DNA of 64,000 bases, taken from NCBI RefSeq assembly GCF_019175385.1, contig NC_083341.1, positions 92,716,321 to 92,780,320 of the forward strand, read 5' to 3'. The position numbers and the translations under genes were made by a program. The DNA is from Lycium barbarum (taxonomy: Eukaryota; Streptophyta; Magnoliopsida; Solanales; Solanaceae). This document shows positions 11,231-23,429 of this stretch, piece after piece (position 1 is the first letter of the stretch; every line of letters begins with the position of its first letter). Below the pieces are notes generated by a model that saw nothing but the letters and a program-made list of their open reading frames with translations, was not told the origin of the DNA and made no database searches.

Positions 11231-11264
11231 GGTTATGAGTGTGTTGCGCCCCACACTTATAAAC
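11231..11264 (+). ncRNA. Leader hairpin, dimerisation-like (element A)
   Basis: The upper stem is AGTGTG/CACACT with 8-nt loop TTGCGCCC. The lower stem is GGTTAT/ATAAAC with one mismatch, separated by a 1x1 internal loop. It starts 46 nt after the primer site. The loop hexamer is one base away from a palindrome. Confidence 0.65.
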
Positions 11265-11378
11265 GAGAAGCTGCGGACATTTTAGGAATATATGACCTTC
11301 TTTCTTCATAAGAATCATGCGATAGAGCTATGATGTAAGAAATTCTTGTTCCTAAATCGTGTGTTGTGTATTTCAGAG

Positions 11379-12543
11379 ATGCCTAAAAAGAAAAAGGCTA
11401 CAGCATCCCAAAAGGGCAAGACGGTGGCAGAAAAGCGGGCTGAAAAAGCACCGCCACCGGTAGTAGAGGAAGATGAGTGCCAGAGTGCGGCTCAATCTCA
11501 GTCCTCCCAGACAGTGCCTATTACTTAGGAGCACGTGGGAGCCTCAGCCCCAGCTCCAGCTCCTCCACTGAATGCTTCGGGCCAAGATGTAAGAGAGGCC
11601 ATTAATTTGTTGACTTAGTTGGTTGCGGCCCAAACTGAGAGGCCAAGCGCAGGTCAAGGTGACAGGACTGTTAGTGCAAGGGCCCGTGACTTCATTGGTT
11701 TGAAACCCCAGGAATTCTTTGGGTCAAAACTGGAGGAGGATCCCCAGGACTTTATTGATGGTATGCTAAGGACGCTCTGGTTGATACATGCTTCAGACAC
11801 CGAATCGGTGGAGCTAGAGTCATACAGATTGAGGGATGTTTCAATCCAGTGGTATACGGTTTGGATGGCTTCGCGGGGAGCCAATGCACCTCCGCCGGTT
11901 TGGCAAGAGTTTGTCGATGCTTTTCTCCGTCACTACATGCCTCCAGAAGTTCAGCGAGCTAGGGCCGATAAATTCTTGAATATGAGGCAAGGTAGCATGA
12001 GTGCTACAGAGTATAGTCTCCGCTTCAATTCCTTGGCTAGGTATGCTTCGGCCATGGTAGCGGATATGGGCGATCGGGTGCACCGGTTTGTGAAAGGCCT
12101 AGGGCCACACTTGATGGATAAATGTTTGACTGCGTCCCTTCAAGATGGCATGGATATTGCACGCATTCAGGCATATGCTCAGGAATTAGAGGAACACCTA
12201 CAGCAGCGGAGAAATGAACGTGAGTAGGATAGGGGCCATAACAAGAGGGCCAGACCTTCGGGTTCGAGGACCGAGTCCAGGGGCAGACACAGACAGCAGT
12301 TTCCCAGCCATTCAGGCTATTCTATGACCAGTATACCTCCACAGTTCACGGGGCAGAGATTTGACAGATCTACTCATTCCGAGCCGAGTCAGGGTTATTC
12401 GGGGTCTCAGTTTAGAGGTGATTCAGGCCAGCCAAGGGAATCAGTGCCGATCAGGTTCAGACGCTTGCTATTCATGTGGTCGGCCAGGCCATATTATGCG
12501 TGATTGCCCCTCAGTACAAGGTAGAGGTAGGACCCAGCCATCA
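11379..12543 (+). pseudogene. gag: gag of element A
   Basis: Gag forms the particle and binds element RNA. The start ATG at 11379 opens a basic N-terminus (MPKKKK). The capsid domain follows from about 11690 to 12220 (EDPQDFIDGMLRTL, WQEFVDAFLRHYMPP, RADKFLNMRQGSMSATEY). The zinc knuckle C-X2-C-X4-H-X4-C is at 12466-12507. TAG codons at 11526, 11616 and 12225 interrupt frame 1 of the gene, each where relatives have Gln. Between about 12430 and 12466 the frame changes and the first Cys pair of the upstream knuckle-like motif seen in element B is lost, consistent with a small deletion. The domain calls are firm; the gene is inactive. Confidence 0.92.
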
Positions 12544-12639
12544 GGGTCGGCAGCCGGATCTTCGACATCTCTACGCCCTACGGGGCCATGTTCAAATGCG
12601 CCAGTCGGCCATGGTAGAGGTAGAGGTAGAGCTCCTAGT

Positions 12640-13140
12640 ACTAGCGGTCCTCTGCACCGTATTTATGCTTTGGCTGGACGCCAAGATCTTGAGTCTTCTC
12701 CTGATGTGGTCACAGGTATATTATCGGTATTCTCTCATGATGTATATGCTTTGATTGATCCGGGCTCCACATTATCATATGTTACTCCATATATTGCGGG
12801 TCGATTTATAACTGAGCCGGAGTCTATCAAACCTTTTGAGGTGTCTACACCCGTGGGTGAATCGGTAATAGCTAGCCGAGTATATAGGAATTGTGTGATT
12901 GTGATTTGTGATCGTCGTACCATGATTGATTTGTATGAGCTAGAAATGGTAGATTTTGACGTTATTATGGGCATGGATTGGTTGGCTTCTTGTTATGCCA
13001 ATGTTGATTGCCGAATGAAGATGGTTCGTTTCCAGTTTCCGGGAGAACCAGTCTTAGAATGGAAAGGGAATGCGGCATCACCAAAAGGTAGGTTTATTTC
13101 CTATCTAAAGGCAAGGAAGATGATCACGAAAGGGTGTATT
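12640..13140 (+). pseudogene. Protease of element A
   Basis: It is in frame with the zinc knuckle. The active-site motif [10 protein letters not shown] has its Asp at 12757. It is followed by a hydrophobic stretch and the flap-like [15 protein letters not shown]. It is a retropepsin-type aspartic protease that would cut the polyprotein. The domain itself has no stop codon, but it lies inside the broken gag-pol frame. Confidence 0.88.
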
Positions 13141-13189
13141 TATCACCTAGTGCGAGTTCAAGATGTAGAAGCTGAGTCGCCGACTCTTC

Positions 13190-14655
13190 AGTCAGTTCCG
13201 GTAGTGAACGAATTTCCGGATGTGTTCCCGGAAGAGCTTCTAGGCCTTTCTCCCGAGCGAGAGATAGATTTTGCGATTGATGTGTTGCCAGACACTAAAC
13301 CCATATCTATTCCTCCCTATAGGATGGCACCCGCAGAGTTGAAAGAGTTGAAGGAGCAATTAAAAGACTTACTTGAAAAAGGCTTCATTAGGCCTAGTTC
13401 ATCTCCGTGGGGAGCACCCGTATTGTTCGTCCGGAAGAAGGATGGCTCTTTGAGAATGTGCATTGATTATCGGCAATTGAATAAAGTGACAATTAAGAAC
13501 AAGTATCCCCTCCCGAGGATTGATGATTTATTTGATCAATTGCAAGGTGCCAAATGGTTTTCAAAGATTGATTTGAGGTCCGGGTATCACCAAGTAAGAG
13601 TTCGGGAGAAAGATATCCCTAAGACAGCTTTCAGAACAAGATACAGTCATTTTGAGTTCCGAGTGATGTAGTTTGGGATAACTAATGCACCGGCAGTGTT
13701 TATGGACTTAATGAACAATGTATTCAGGCCTTTTCTGGATCTATTCGTGATTGTATTCATCGATGATACCCTAGTGTATTCTAAATCCGAGGCACAACAT
13801 GCGGATCACTTGCGTATTGTCCTTGGAGTTCTTCCAACTCGAGAGTTATTCGTGATGTTTTCCAAATGCGAGTTTTGGTTGAACTCAGTGGCATTTCTGG
13901 GCCACATTGTTGCAGCTGACGGTATTCGAGTGGATAGCCAAAAGATTGAGGCCGTGAAGACCTGGCCAAGGCCCACGACCCCTACGGAGGTTCGTAGCTT
14001 TTTGGGCTTAGTCGGTTATTACAGAATATTTGTTGAGGGTTTCTCTTCTATTTCATCACCGCTCACCAAGTTGACTCAGAAGTCAGCTAAGTTTCAATGG
14101 ACAGATGCTTGCGAGCGTAGTTTCCAAAAGTTGAAAGACCGACTGACTTCAGCCCCAGTCTTGACACTTCCAGAGGGATTGGAAGGGTATGTAATTTATT
14201 GTGATGCTTCAGGCGTCGGGCTAGGCTGTGTATTGATGCAAAATGGTAAGGTGATTGCGTATGCTTCTAGACAATTACGGAAACATGAGCAAAATTATCC
14301 TACCCATGACTTAGAATTGGCCACGGTGGTCCATGCTTTAAAGATATGGAGACATTACTTATATGGTGTCCACGTGGATATTTATGCAGATCATAAGAGT
14401 CTCCAGTATATCTTCAAGCAGAAAGAGTTGAATTTGCGGCAACGACGATGGCTAGAGTTGCTAAAAGACTATGATGTTGAAATCCTATACCACCCCGGAA
14501 AGGCAAATGTTGTGGCTGATGCTCTTAGCCGTAGGTCGGTGGGGAGTCTAAGTGAGGTACGACCAGAAAAGAAAGAGATGGCCTGTGATCTTCAGCAGTT
14601 AGCTAGCCTAGGAGTCCGAGTGGTGGACTCAGGTAGCAGCGGAGCTACTATTTAG
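13190..14655 (+). pseudogene. Reverse transcriptase and RNase H of element A
   Basis: The RT segments are in order: [64 protein letters not shown], and the catalytic FIDD box (Asp pair from 13762). RNase H follows with [10 protein letters not shown] (about 14200), [29 protein letters not shown] and [16 protein letters not shown] at 13669-13671 sits between the RT palm segments, and another TAG ends the open frame at 14653-14655. The frame is otherwise continuous from 12466 to 16137. Confidence 0.93.
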
Positions 14656-16137
14656 AATTCAGCAGTTTCATCGTTAGTAACGGAAGTAAAAGAGCGACAA
14701 TTTGAGGATCCCATGCTAATGCAGTACAGAGATACACTCCCTCAGAAGGAGGAGTCATCATTTGACATTTCGGAAGACGGAGTTCTCCGATGTCGAGGTA
14801 GGTTATGTGTTCCCGATGTGGCAGGTCTACGCCATCAGATTTTGAGAGAAGCCCATTGTTCCCGTTACTCCGTTCACCCCGGAGCGACGAAAATGTATCA
14901 TGATCTTAAGACTATATATTGGTGGAATGGGATGAAGAAAGACGTAGCAGAATTCGTAGCTCAGTGTCCTAATTGCCAACAAGTGAAGATAGAACACCAA
15001 AAGTCGGGTGGCTTATTGCAAGCTATAGAAATCCCAACTTGGAAGTGGGAAATGATTAATATGGATTTCATTACAGGGTTACCCCGTTCTCGACGTAATT
15101 ATGATTCTATATGGGTGATCGTGGATAGGCTCACAAAGTCAGTGCATTTCTTACCGGTCAGAACGACCTATATGGCAGAAGATTATGCCAAGCTTTATCT
15201 TAAAGAGATAGTGAAACTCCATGGCATTCCGGTATCTATTATCTCCGATAGAGGAACTCAGTTTACAGCCAAGTTTTGGGGGTCTTTCCAAGATGGTTTA
15301 GGGACCCAAGTGCGCCTTAGCACGACATTTCACCCCCAGACTGATGGGCAAGCTGAACGTACTATTCAGACTTTTGAAGATATGTTACAGGCATGTATGA
15401 TAGATTTTGGAGGAAATTGGGATGACCCTTTGCCACTCATTGAGTTTGCTTACAATAACAGTTACCATTCTAGCATTCAAATGGCACCGTATGAAGCTCT
15501 ATATGGGCGAAAGTGTAGATCCCCAATTGGGTGGTTTGAAACCGGAGAAGCTAAGTTGATAGGGCCAGACTTGGTCCAGCAAGCAATAGAGAAAGTTAAG
15601 CTCATACAAGATCGGTTGCTAGCGGCTCAAAGTCGCCAGAAGTCCTATGCAGATAATCGTCGAAGAGACTTAGAGTTCGAAGTGAAAGATTGGGTATTTT
15701 TGAAAGTGTCGCCAATGAAAGGTGTTATGAGATTTGGAAAAAAGGGGAAGCTCAGTCCCCGGTATATCGGACCCTATGAGATTATACGCAAAATAGGCAA
15801 AGTGGCCTATGAGCTAGATCTACCTCCAGATTTGGAGTCAGTCCATCCAGTATTTCATGTCTCGATGCTTCGGAAGTGTGTTGGAGATCCTACAAGGATC
15901 GTCCCAGTGAATGATATTCAAGTGACAGAAAAGTTAACTTATGATGAAATGCCTATTGCCATATTAGATAGGCAAGTACGGAGGCTTAGAAACAAAGAAG
16001 TGGCCTCAATTAAAGTTCTGTGGAGAAATAACAATCGAGAGGAAATGACATGGGAAGCGGAAGAGAATATGCGATCCAAATACCCACATTTATTTCGGCC
16101 CTTAGAAGAAGTCCAAGATGAGACGTCAAAATCATAA
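14656..16137 (+). pseudogene. Integrase with chromodomain-like tail of element A
   Basis: The zinc-binding HHCC region (HCSRYSVHPGATKMYHDL ... CPNC) is at about 14845-14985. The catalytic triad is Asp 15064, Asp 15247 and Glu 15355 (D-X35-E spacing between the last two). The linker [19 protein letters not shown] and the tail from about 15905 to 16100 (ILDRQVRRLRN, SIKVLWRNNNREEMTWEAEE) match the chromodomain-like end of chromovirus integrases, which directs insertion to particular chromatin. No stop lies inside this domain; the TGA-free frame ends at a TAA (16135-16137). It is intact as a domain but not expressible as part of the broken polyprotein. Confidence 0.94.
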
Positions 16138-16307
16138 GGTATGCATGTTTTCCCTTTTATACATTCAGGTCGTGTGTGGCCAAAATTCTAGTGCTATTAT
16201 ATTATTGCCCTGTGAGGCATTGTTATTGTGGGTTGTTGTGACGGGGTGGTAGTGCCACATTACAGAGGAAACTCTGGCGAAATTGTTATAGAATTCCCCA
16301 AGCCTTT

Positions 16308-16343
16308 AACATTCGAGGATGAATGTTCCTAAGGGGGGTAGAA
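16308..16343 (+). other. Palindrome plus polypurine tract (element A)
   Basis: AACATTCGAGGATGAATGTT at 16308-16327 (one wobble in the inverted repeat), then AAGGGGGGTAGAA up to the 3' LTR start at 16344. Confidence 0.92.
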
Positions 16344-18638
16344 TGTTACACCTCGGAAATTTTTCGTTGGTACGCAAGTAAATGGACTAATGATGTGTGC
16401 GAGGAGTGTTAGTGTATAATGTTTCATGATCAAGGTGCGTAAATGGACGAGAATGATTAGAATGAAAAGTCGAGAAATGAGAAAAATTGAAAGTTGGCAA
16501 AACTGCCCAGTGGTCGTATAGTGCAAAATACGGACCGTAAAGTGCAATACGGTCCGTAAACTTGACGTCGTAAACTGGCATGTGCAACTTCAACTTTCTG
16601 CCAGCTGAGGAAATGGCTAAAATACGACCTGGTGGACGGACCGTAAAGTGATTTACGGCCCGTAAATCACCATGCATGCAGGCCAGAGTTTCTGGTTCTG
16701 CTTAAGCTTAAAAACGACCACGAGGGATGGTCCGTAAACTGAAATACGGACCGTAAACCTCCATGGACGACCACTGTTCACCCAGCACAGATTTTTCAAT
16801 TCATTAAATATGAGGATCAAGACTTGTCTTATTTCATTTACAACATTACACCACTTCTCTATACATTTATTATATGAGTTTTTAAGGATTATAAGCCATC
16901 AATAACATTAAGACAAGTGAATCAAGGATAAGGGAATCATCAAGGATCATCCAAGTCAAGGAATCCAAATGGAGAAAAACTAGGGTTTTGCTCAAAGAAG
17001 AGTATTACCAACCAAAGCTTGTTCCTACAACTTCTAAGGTAAGATTCATGATTTTTACAAGATGTTTAAGGTATTGGAGAATTAAAATACATGGATTGTA
17101 GAAAATGTGGTCAACTAGGTCATGAATGATGAATAGTGACATTTTGAGAAATAGTTTGAATTGAGATATGAATGTTGTTGTGTTGTGATATGAATGTGTT
17201 ATAAATGGTATTAAGATCATGAACTAAACACTTTAGACGAATGGACGAAGATGGGTGTTATGACCATGAATGTGGGTGGATTAGAGGCAAATTGAGGAAT
17301 CTAGATAATGTGGATAATGTGAATGACTAATGGCCATTGTTATGATAGTAATGAAGGTATAAACGCTAGCATTGGAAGGGAACGTGCAAGCATAGAATAG
17401 TTCGACGGAAAGGTATGTAAGGCTAACCCTTCTTTCATAAGACATGGTTCTTGGCCAAATTCCTAAATTCCTCTATATGAGTATGTTGTCTTCACATGGT
17501 TGGCATTCCGAGCTCATAAGCTCACGACCCTTGATATGTACTATGCTTATACTACGTTCCTCGTATGACGAGTAAGTCTATAATGTAAATGTAACGATAA
17601 TGATGAGGATAGTAATGATGATGAGAGTAAAATGAGACTAGAGATGCTTACGAGCTACGATATATGTGTATGTGGGCCTATGAAGGGCTATAATATGTCC
17701 CCGAGCTTATGATGTCGGGTAAGACTATATGTATATGACTATGTATAAAGTATGTATACGATTACGAAACGCGCGCACACCTCTGCAGAGGGTACGGATG
17801 ACCCTGATGCCTTGGTAGGGCCAGGTATGTATGACCTTGAGCCTTGGTTGGCCAAGTATGTATAAGACACCGGTCCCATGAGGTCGGGTATGCTATGTAC
17901 CTGAAATGACTATGTAGATAATATGAATATGAATGTGAAAAGACTATGTATAGGAGTAAGAATAAGGACATGTATACGAATATGAGCACAAGTATGGTAC
18001 GAGTATTATTATGGGATACGAACGGCGATGTATGCGAGTAAGCGACATGATGATGATATTACTCTCTCCCCTCCTATGCTATCTTCATATGATATCTATT
18101 ATGCTTCTATATTGATGTTGATCATGCTTTACATACTCAGTACATTCTTCGTACTGACGTCCTTTTGTTTGTGGACGCTGCGTCATGCCCGCAGGTGCAC
18201 AGGGAGACAGATTTGATCCTTAGCTGCCTATTCGGAGATTTCATAGAGAGCTCCATTTCCCTCGGAGCCATATCTTTTGGGTACTCATTCTTTTGTGTAT
18301 ATAATTATGGGCATAGCGGGGTCCTGTCCAGCTAATGTGATATGCTATACTCTTAGAGGCTCGTAGACATGTGTGTGTGTGGGTAGATGTGTTTGGCCTT
18401 GTCGGCCTATGTTTTGTATATCATTTTGTCGGCCACGTTGGCCCATGTACATTGATGTGGCATAAATGCCTATGATGATATAAATGTGCGGTTGTCCATA
18501 TGGGACTAGTTGACGAATGAATGGAAGTGCATGTATAATTATGTGGATCACCTAGATGTAAGTATAAGAGTAAGCTAAGAGGGTGCTCGGGAGGGTTAGC
18601 ACCGGGTGCTCGTCGCGGCCCCGAGTCGGGTCGTGACA
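16344..18638 (+). repeat. Element A 3' LTR (2295 bp)
   Basis: It is nearly the same as 8846-11168, with short indels (for example one shorter palindrome segment near 16660 and a 9-bp duplication near 17304). It ends GGTCGTGACA and is followed by CCACG. Its palindrome array is at about 16527-16757. Confidence 0.95.
18137..18177 (+). other. LTR two-hairpin element (A 3' LTR)
   Basis: It has the same perfect stems as at 10667-10707 (TCAGTAC/GTACTGA and CGTCC/GGACG). Confidence 0.75.
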
Positions 18639-18643
18639 CCACG
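18639..18643. repeat. Target site duplication of element A (right)
   Basis: CCACG, matching 8841-8845. Confidence 0.93.
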
Positions 18644-19348
18644 TTTCTACCTTCAAGATAATTCGTATTTACATTAGCCAATCGATTACTTAAACGTGCT
18701 TACTAAGGCTATAGAAAATTGGGCAGCATTTCCTTTGTTTATACAACTTTCTCCACATCATATATCAACTCCCAAACATTCATAACGACATTCACGATAT
18801 TCCAAGCAACAATCATCATCCATCTATTTTATCCACATTTCACAATTTCACTCTAATTTCTCCATAATCATGGTCATAATTCATTATTGCATTTTCTCAC
18901 ATATAATACTCATTCCATGTTCTAAATGTCGTTCACAACATACTTACAATCATAACATACCAATATTCATAATTCACCCCAAACTACTACTCAACAATGA
19001 CACTCTTCACACATTCATGACCCATTTTCTATATCCTTCTATAATCCAAGTGTTTCAACTTTCAAATACCTTAAACAATATGGAAGCACCATAAAACTTA
19101 CCTTAGATAGCGTAGAATCAAGTTTTGGATGATAATATTTCACTTGAAGAAAAACCCTAGCTTTAATCCAAAGAGTTTTCTTGACTCCAAGCAATCCTAG
19201 AGAGCTTCTTGCATTTGATTTCCTTGGTTTGATGAAGTTTGATAATAAACTTCTACTTGAGTTCTTGTGGATGAAGAATAGAGAGGGTTCTAGAGTGTTC
19301 TTGAGTTGTAAGGTGAAAATGAAATGAAATAATTGAACTTGGGGCCCC

Positions 19349-19358
19349 TTATATAAAA
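19349..19358 (-). promoter_or_regulatory. TATA box of N1 LTR
   Basis: The sense strand reads TTTTATATAA. The same site occurs in the other N1 LTR at 46791-46800. Transcription would start about 30 bp downstream on the minus strand. Confidence 0.55.
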
Positions 19359-19385
19359 CGCAAAAAATCTAACCCCTCAAGCATA

Positions 19386-19530
19386 TATACGGACCAACAT
19401 ATGGTCCGTATCTTTTATACGGGCCGTATGTCTGGCCGTTTGTTTGGTCCAGTGAGGGTTTCCCATCTTGGGTAAATATACGGCCTAACACACGGCCAGT
19501 ATAATTTATACGGCCAGTATGTTGGGCGGT
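19386..19530. repeat. TACGG palindrome array (N1 3' LTR)
   Basis: It contains ACGGACC...GGTCCGTA, ATACGGGCCGTAT, ACGGCC...GGCCGT and similar units, directly upstream of the N1 TATA box. Confidence 0.8.
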
Positions 19531-19873
19531 ATAATGCCCAGCTGTTCCGATTTCGTTCTCGTCGACTTGTTTGATCTCCAATCCTTATGGAACCTTCTTG
19601 ACACTTGATTAACACCTCATTAGCAATCCAAGGGATACTATACTCTTCTCCAAAGCTTCATTAAATCATCATTGACTCGTTACTCATAATTCTTTCCGAT
19701 ACATAACGTATACCTTGCCTTTCTTAGCAACTTTCTTCCCTTGCCTGGAATGTCTTTGAAATCTCATTTAAAATCATCTAATGCTATTTATTTCTTATGA
19801 AGACATCTCATAAGTCGTACTCTTCATCAGTCTATTCACTGTGCATGAACGGAAAATTTTCCGAGGTGTAACA

Positions 19874-19909
19874 TTCTTCCTCCCTTGAAAACATTTGCCC
19901 TCGAATGTT
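19874..19909 (-). other. N1 polypurine tract and palindrome
   Basis: The complement gives AACATTCGAGGGCAAATGTT (imperfect inverted repeat, 19890-19909) followed by the purine run to the LTR at 19873. Confidence 0.85.
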
Positions 19910-20092
19910 AAACTATCCTGGAATTCTACAACAATTTTGCCAGAGTTTCCCCTGTAATATGACACTACCATCCTATCACAAAATCCCACAATAATATTGC
20001 CTCACAGGGCCACAACACAATAGCAATATAAATTGGCCACACGCGACCCATATACATAAAAAGAAATCATACATACCTCATAATCTTAATGT

Positions 20093-20440
20093 TTCATCTT
20101 GAATGTCTTCCGGTGCTGAAACAAGTGCGGACACTTGGATTTCATATTTTCTTCCGCTTCGCAAGTCATTCTTCTCGGTTGTTATTCTGCCATAATACCT
20201 TAACTGAGGTCATTTCTTTATTTCGAAGTCTTCGTACTTGCCTATCTAATATGGCAATGGGTACCTTTTCATAGATCAACTTTTATGTCACTTGAACATC
20301 ATTTACTGGCATGATCCTAGTAGGATTTCCAACATAGTTACGAAGCATCGAGATATGTAAAGCTGGTTGAACTGACTCCAAATCAGGAGGTAGGTCTAAT
20401 TCATAAGCCACCTTGCCTATTGGCGCACCACCTCATAAGG
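20093..20440 (-). pseudogene. N1 integrase chromodomain-like tail, remnant
   Basis: The minus strand reads DLPPDLESVQP, ISMLRNYVGNPTRI, PVNDVQVT, PIAILDRQVRRLRNKE and VLWQNNNREE, matching the end of the element-A integrase, with stop codons and a frameshift near the end. No integrase core lies upstream. Confidence 0.87.
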
Positions 20441-23429
20441 CCTAATGTATCGGGGACTAAGCTCCCCCTCCATTCAGTGATCTTATTGCATTCATAAGTT
20501 GTCACACCCCAAGGCTACGGTAAGAAGCGTATAGCCTGTACTTCTGTCATATTCCAAGTAATTATCCTATTTATCCCTAACGATAACCCCGACTCAACAT
20601 TTCAACTCAATTTACCATATATTTTCCTTTAGCTGACCCGGAGTATCATGACTACACTATCCTTGATTCCCTCCTACTCCTCTTTTTAAGTACCCACTTG
20701 GTTGCATTGGTGACGTATAAATACTTGTAAGTTACATAGTCATTCTTGCGTAGTTCGTGTACATACACATTTGTACATGTACATATATCCATATCCGTAT
20801 ACATAATCATACTCACTTACATATCGTATCTATAGTCATATTCATATACATAGCACACCCGACTTTGAAGGTTCGGTGGTTTTCACATATCTGACAATGA
20901 CAAGGCTCAGTGTCATTCATACCAAAAGTATTTTGTCTATCTGTAGTAACTTATCTGGTCGTTCTCTCTTCCTTCCTTTATTTTTTTCCCTTGATTATCA
21001 TATCTTATGTTCTACTGTAGAAAACCTTAGGTCCCTTTCTTGATTGTCACTCATAAATAGCTATATCATTAACAACGACTCTACCATTAGTGCCTTTGTC
21101 TCAATTCCAGTATAGCATCGCTATCTTTTACAATATCCCTTGAGTTATTTTCTCTCAATGTCATGTGGTTCGAGGTTTTCGCGAATGGTTTCCCGTACAG
21201 TCACAGATGCTTGTTCAATTTATATTCGCTCAGTTGCTAGTCATTCGACTCATTTCTGCGCGACTCTCACTCTTTATTTTAGAGTCTAGATCTGTCACAT
21301 CTTAGGATCCATTGTTCGAAATCTCTACACTTGAATTCCCTTTACACGCTCCCCCCCCCCCCCCTCCCCCCTTTAAGGGTTTACTTATATCATTCTCAAA
21401 TCTATTGCCTCTCCTTCAAATCTTGAGTTCACATATCCCTTACTATACTACAACTTATTCATGTCGTTTCCCATAATCTATAGCTACAATAATTCATATG
21501 TGAAGTCTTAACATACTCACCTTGCCGTCTTATAACCAAATAATACAACCGATATAGCAATTCGAACAAGAATGTATTTTTACTTAGCTCATCTAGTAGT
21601 TATGAGTCAATGTCTAAATCCGCTCCAATTAACAACTTCTGTCCCATAGGGATGCTCACAATAGTAGCATGCCTAGTTATCCACACCATCCATGTAATGT
21701 CACTTGCCCTCTTCTTCAGCGCTCAAAGTTCACTTGTAACGTCATCTTTGTTTTCCAGGGCCTAAGTCTTATGCGCCACTAATACCCCTCATGCCTCATA
21801 CTCTTTTACTCTTGTTTTGTACTCAACACTGATTTCAAAACCAATCGTAATCGTATTATATTTGTCGTCGATGATAGCTTTACTCTATCGCTTTATCGTC
21901 ATATGGTAAACTCATAACTTATGATCATCTTTTTCTTTTCAACTCTTTACTTCATATACTTTACTCATTCTAACTTGGTATAGGATGTTCGTAGGAGATG
22001 CACCTTCTTTTAATCATAACACGACTGCTTCTCAAGCATGCGTACTTCGTATATTTCCTTTTCTCTCTATTCTCATTCTTATTCCTTCCTCCTTAATTTA
22101 TCTTGTTTTCTCCTGTTTTATAATCAATCCTTTATTCTTCGTATGAGGAACCATATCCTTAACTTAGTACCGCTTTGTCCTTTAGAATATACTACCTTTG
22201 TACAATCCATTCTTCGCTTCCAAAGCTTATCCTGTTCATTCTGATCATCCCCTCTCATCCTTATTGTATTGATCCTGTTCCTAATAATCATCCTATTTCG
22301 TTATTCATCTTTCTGTAGTCTTGGTCGTTTACATCCAGCTAAAGATATCACTCAAACTCTTGACTATACCAATCACAAACTACCACTACTTTGCCATATC
22401 ACATTTTTTTCTGATTTCTTTTTCAAGTTGACTTCCTCCTTTTGCTTACTATCATTTCTATCATTGAGGAACCTCTATGCTGGACTTTTCCCTAACAAGG
22501 TCTTATAAGCTTTCTCATCTACTGCCCCATGGCTCGCTTGTTGGTTTCACACTTGCATTCACTCTTTATTCATATAGGATATGTCACATCCTTAGTCGTT
22601 TCCTCGCTATGCTTTGTATTATAGTTCTTGTTACGTTCTCCTTATACCCTAATCACAATCAACTCAATAGAGTGCCACTTCTCGATCTCATTCACAAGCT
22701 TGCTCGTAAAGTAGAATAAACCTTGCGAAGTAAGCATACTCAACATGTTACTCTTTCTAGTCAGCCCTATTACATTTACCACATAAGTTATCTTACCAAT
22801 GTATTCATATTCGTTATAACCCTTCATATTCGTACCTCTGTCTCCGGGTACTATTACTTTATTTGCTAGTAAACTTATCGTATCTTTCTCGTGCTTATCG
22901 CTCCAATCAATACTTCGGTATCACACTCTATTGGAGTCACCCTTTCTCTTCTATGTCTTGCTTTAGCACTTCCAGTCTTCCTAATTTACCCTAGTATTTC
23001 TCTTTACCATATCATTGTCGATCTTATAATTACCATTACTCATCTCTTGCAGTTATCAATGATACTCCTAACTTAATCTCGTCCTTCCATTACCTTGTTG
23101 CACATCATCATTTCTCGTCAGGACATATCGCAAGCTTATACCTTATCTCTTTTAGATTCTAGGAAAATTTCTATAGAGTTTCCTTTGTAAGCATAACAAT
23201 CCCAAACCTGTAACTAGCCCAGAAAACACGTCCGATGTCTCAATAGGGCATATACCGGGAAACACATAATACGCAACTCAGCCACACAAGATCACTTACC
23301 ATTAAAGGATATAACTAATAGAGCTTGTCTCATGAGTTGTGCCTGCAGACCCTGTCTAGAACTCCAATATATGTATATATATTTCCGACACACGGTCAAG
23401 AAACTTATTCATAAATTATGATTCTGGCT
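20441..23429 (-). other. N1 non-coding internal spacer
   Basis: No coding motifs are seen on either strand. The part around 22460-22700 is the reverse complement of 31950-32160 in N2 (shared gcaagtgtgac...agcgagcc..ttataagacc order), so N1 and N2 share this spacer. A C-run (14 C, T, 6 C) is at 21351-21371. TGTCACACC at about 20504 resembles an LTR end, but I found no partner or duplication. Confidence 0.75.

Larger units (their letters stand above)
8846..18638 (+). mobile_element. Element A: complete-length Ty3/Gypsy chromovirus, inactivated
   Basis: It has LTRs at 8846-11168 and 16344-18638, both TGTTACACCTCGG...GTGACA, the 5-bp duplication CCACG, a tRNA-Met primer site, gag-protease-RT-RNase H-integrase-chromodomain order and a polypurine tract. 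The length is 9793 bp. The reading frame is broken by five TAG codons and one frameshift. The two LTRs differ by scattered substitutions and small indels, so it is a fairly recent insertion compared with its host N1. Confidence 0.95.
18644..19873 (-). repeat. N1 3' LTR, second part
   Basis: It resumes with tttctaccttcaag exactly where the copy at 37141 continues, and ends ccgaggtgtaaca at 19873. A minus-strand TATA box (TTTTATATAAG) lies at 19349-19358 with the palindrome array just upstream in the sense direction (19386-19530). A splice-donor-like AAG|GTAAG lies near 19100 on the minus strand. Confidence 0.9.

Noticed and set aside
11654..12083. Antisense ORFs over the gag of element A
   Set aside because: They mirror the conserved sense codons and have no recognisable domain.
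20504..20520. TGTCACACCCCAAGG as the start of another nested LTR
   Set aside because: No matching other end, target duplication or paralogous copy of the following sequence as an LTR was found in the window.
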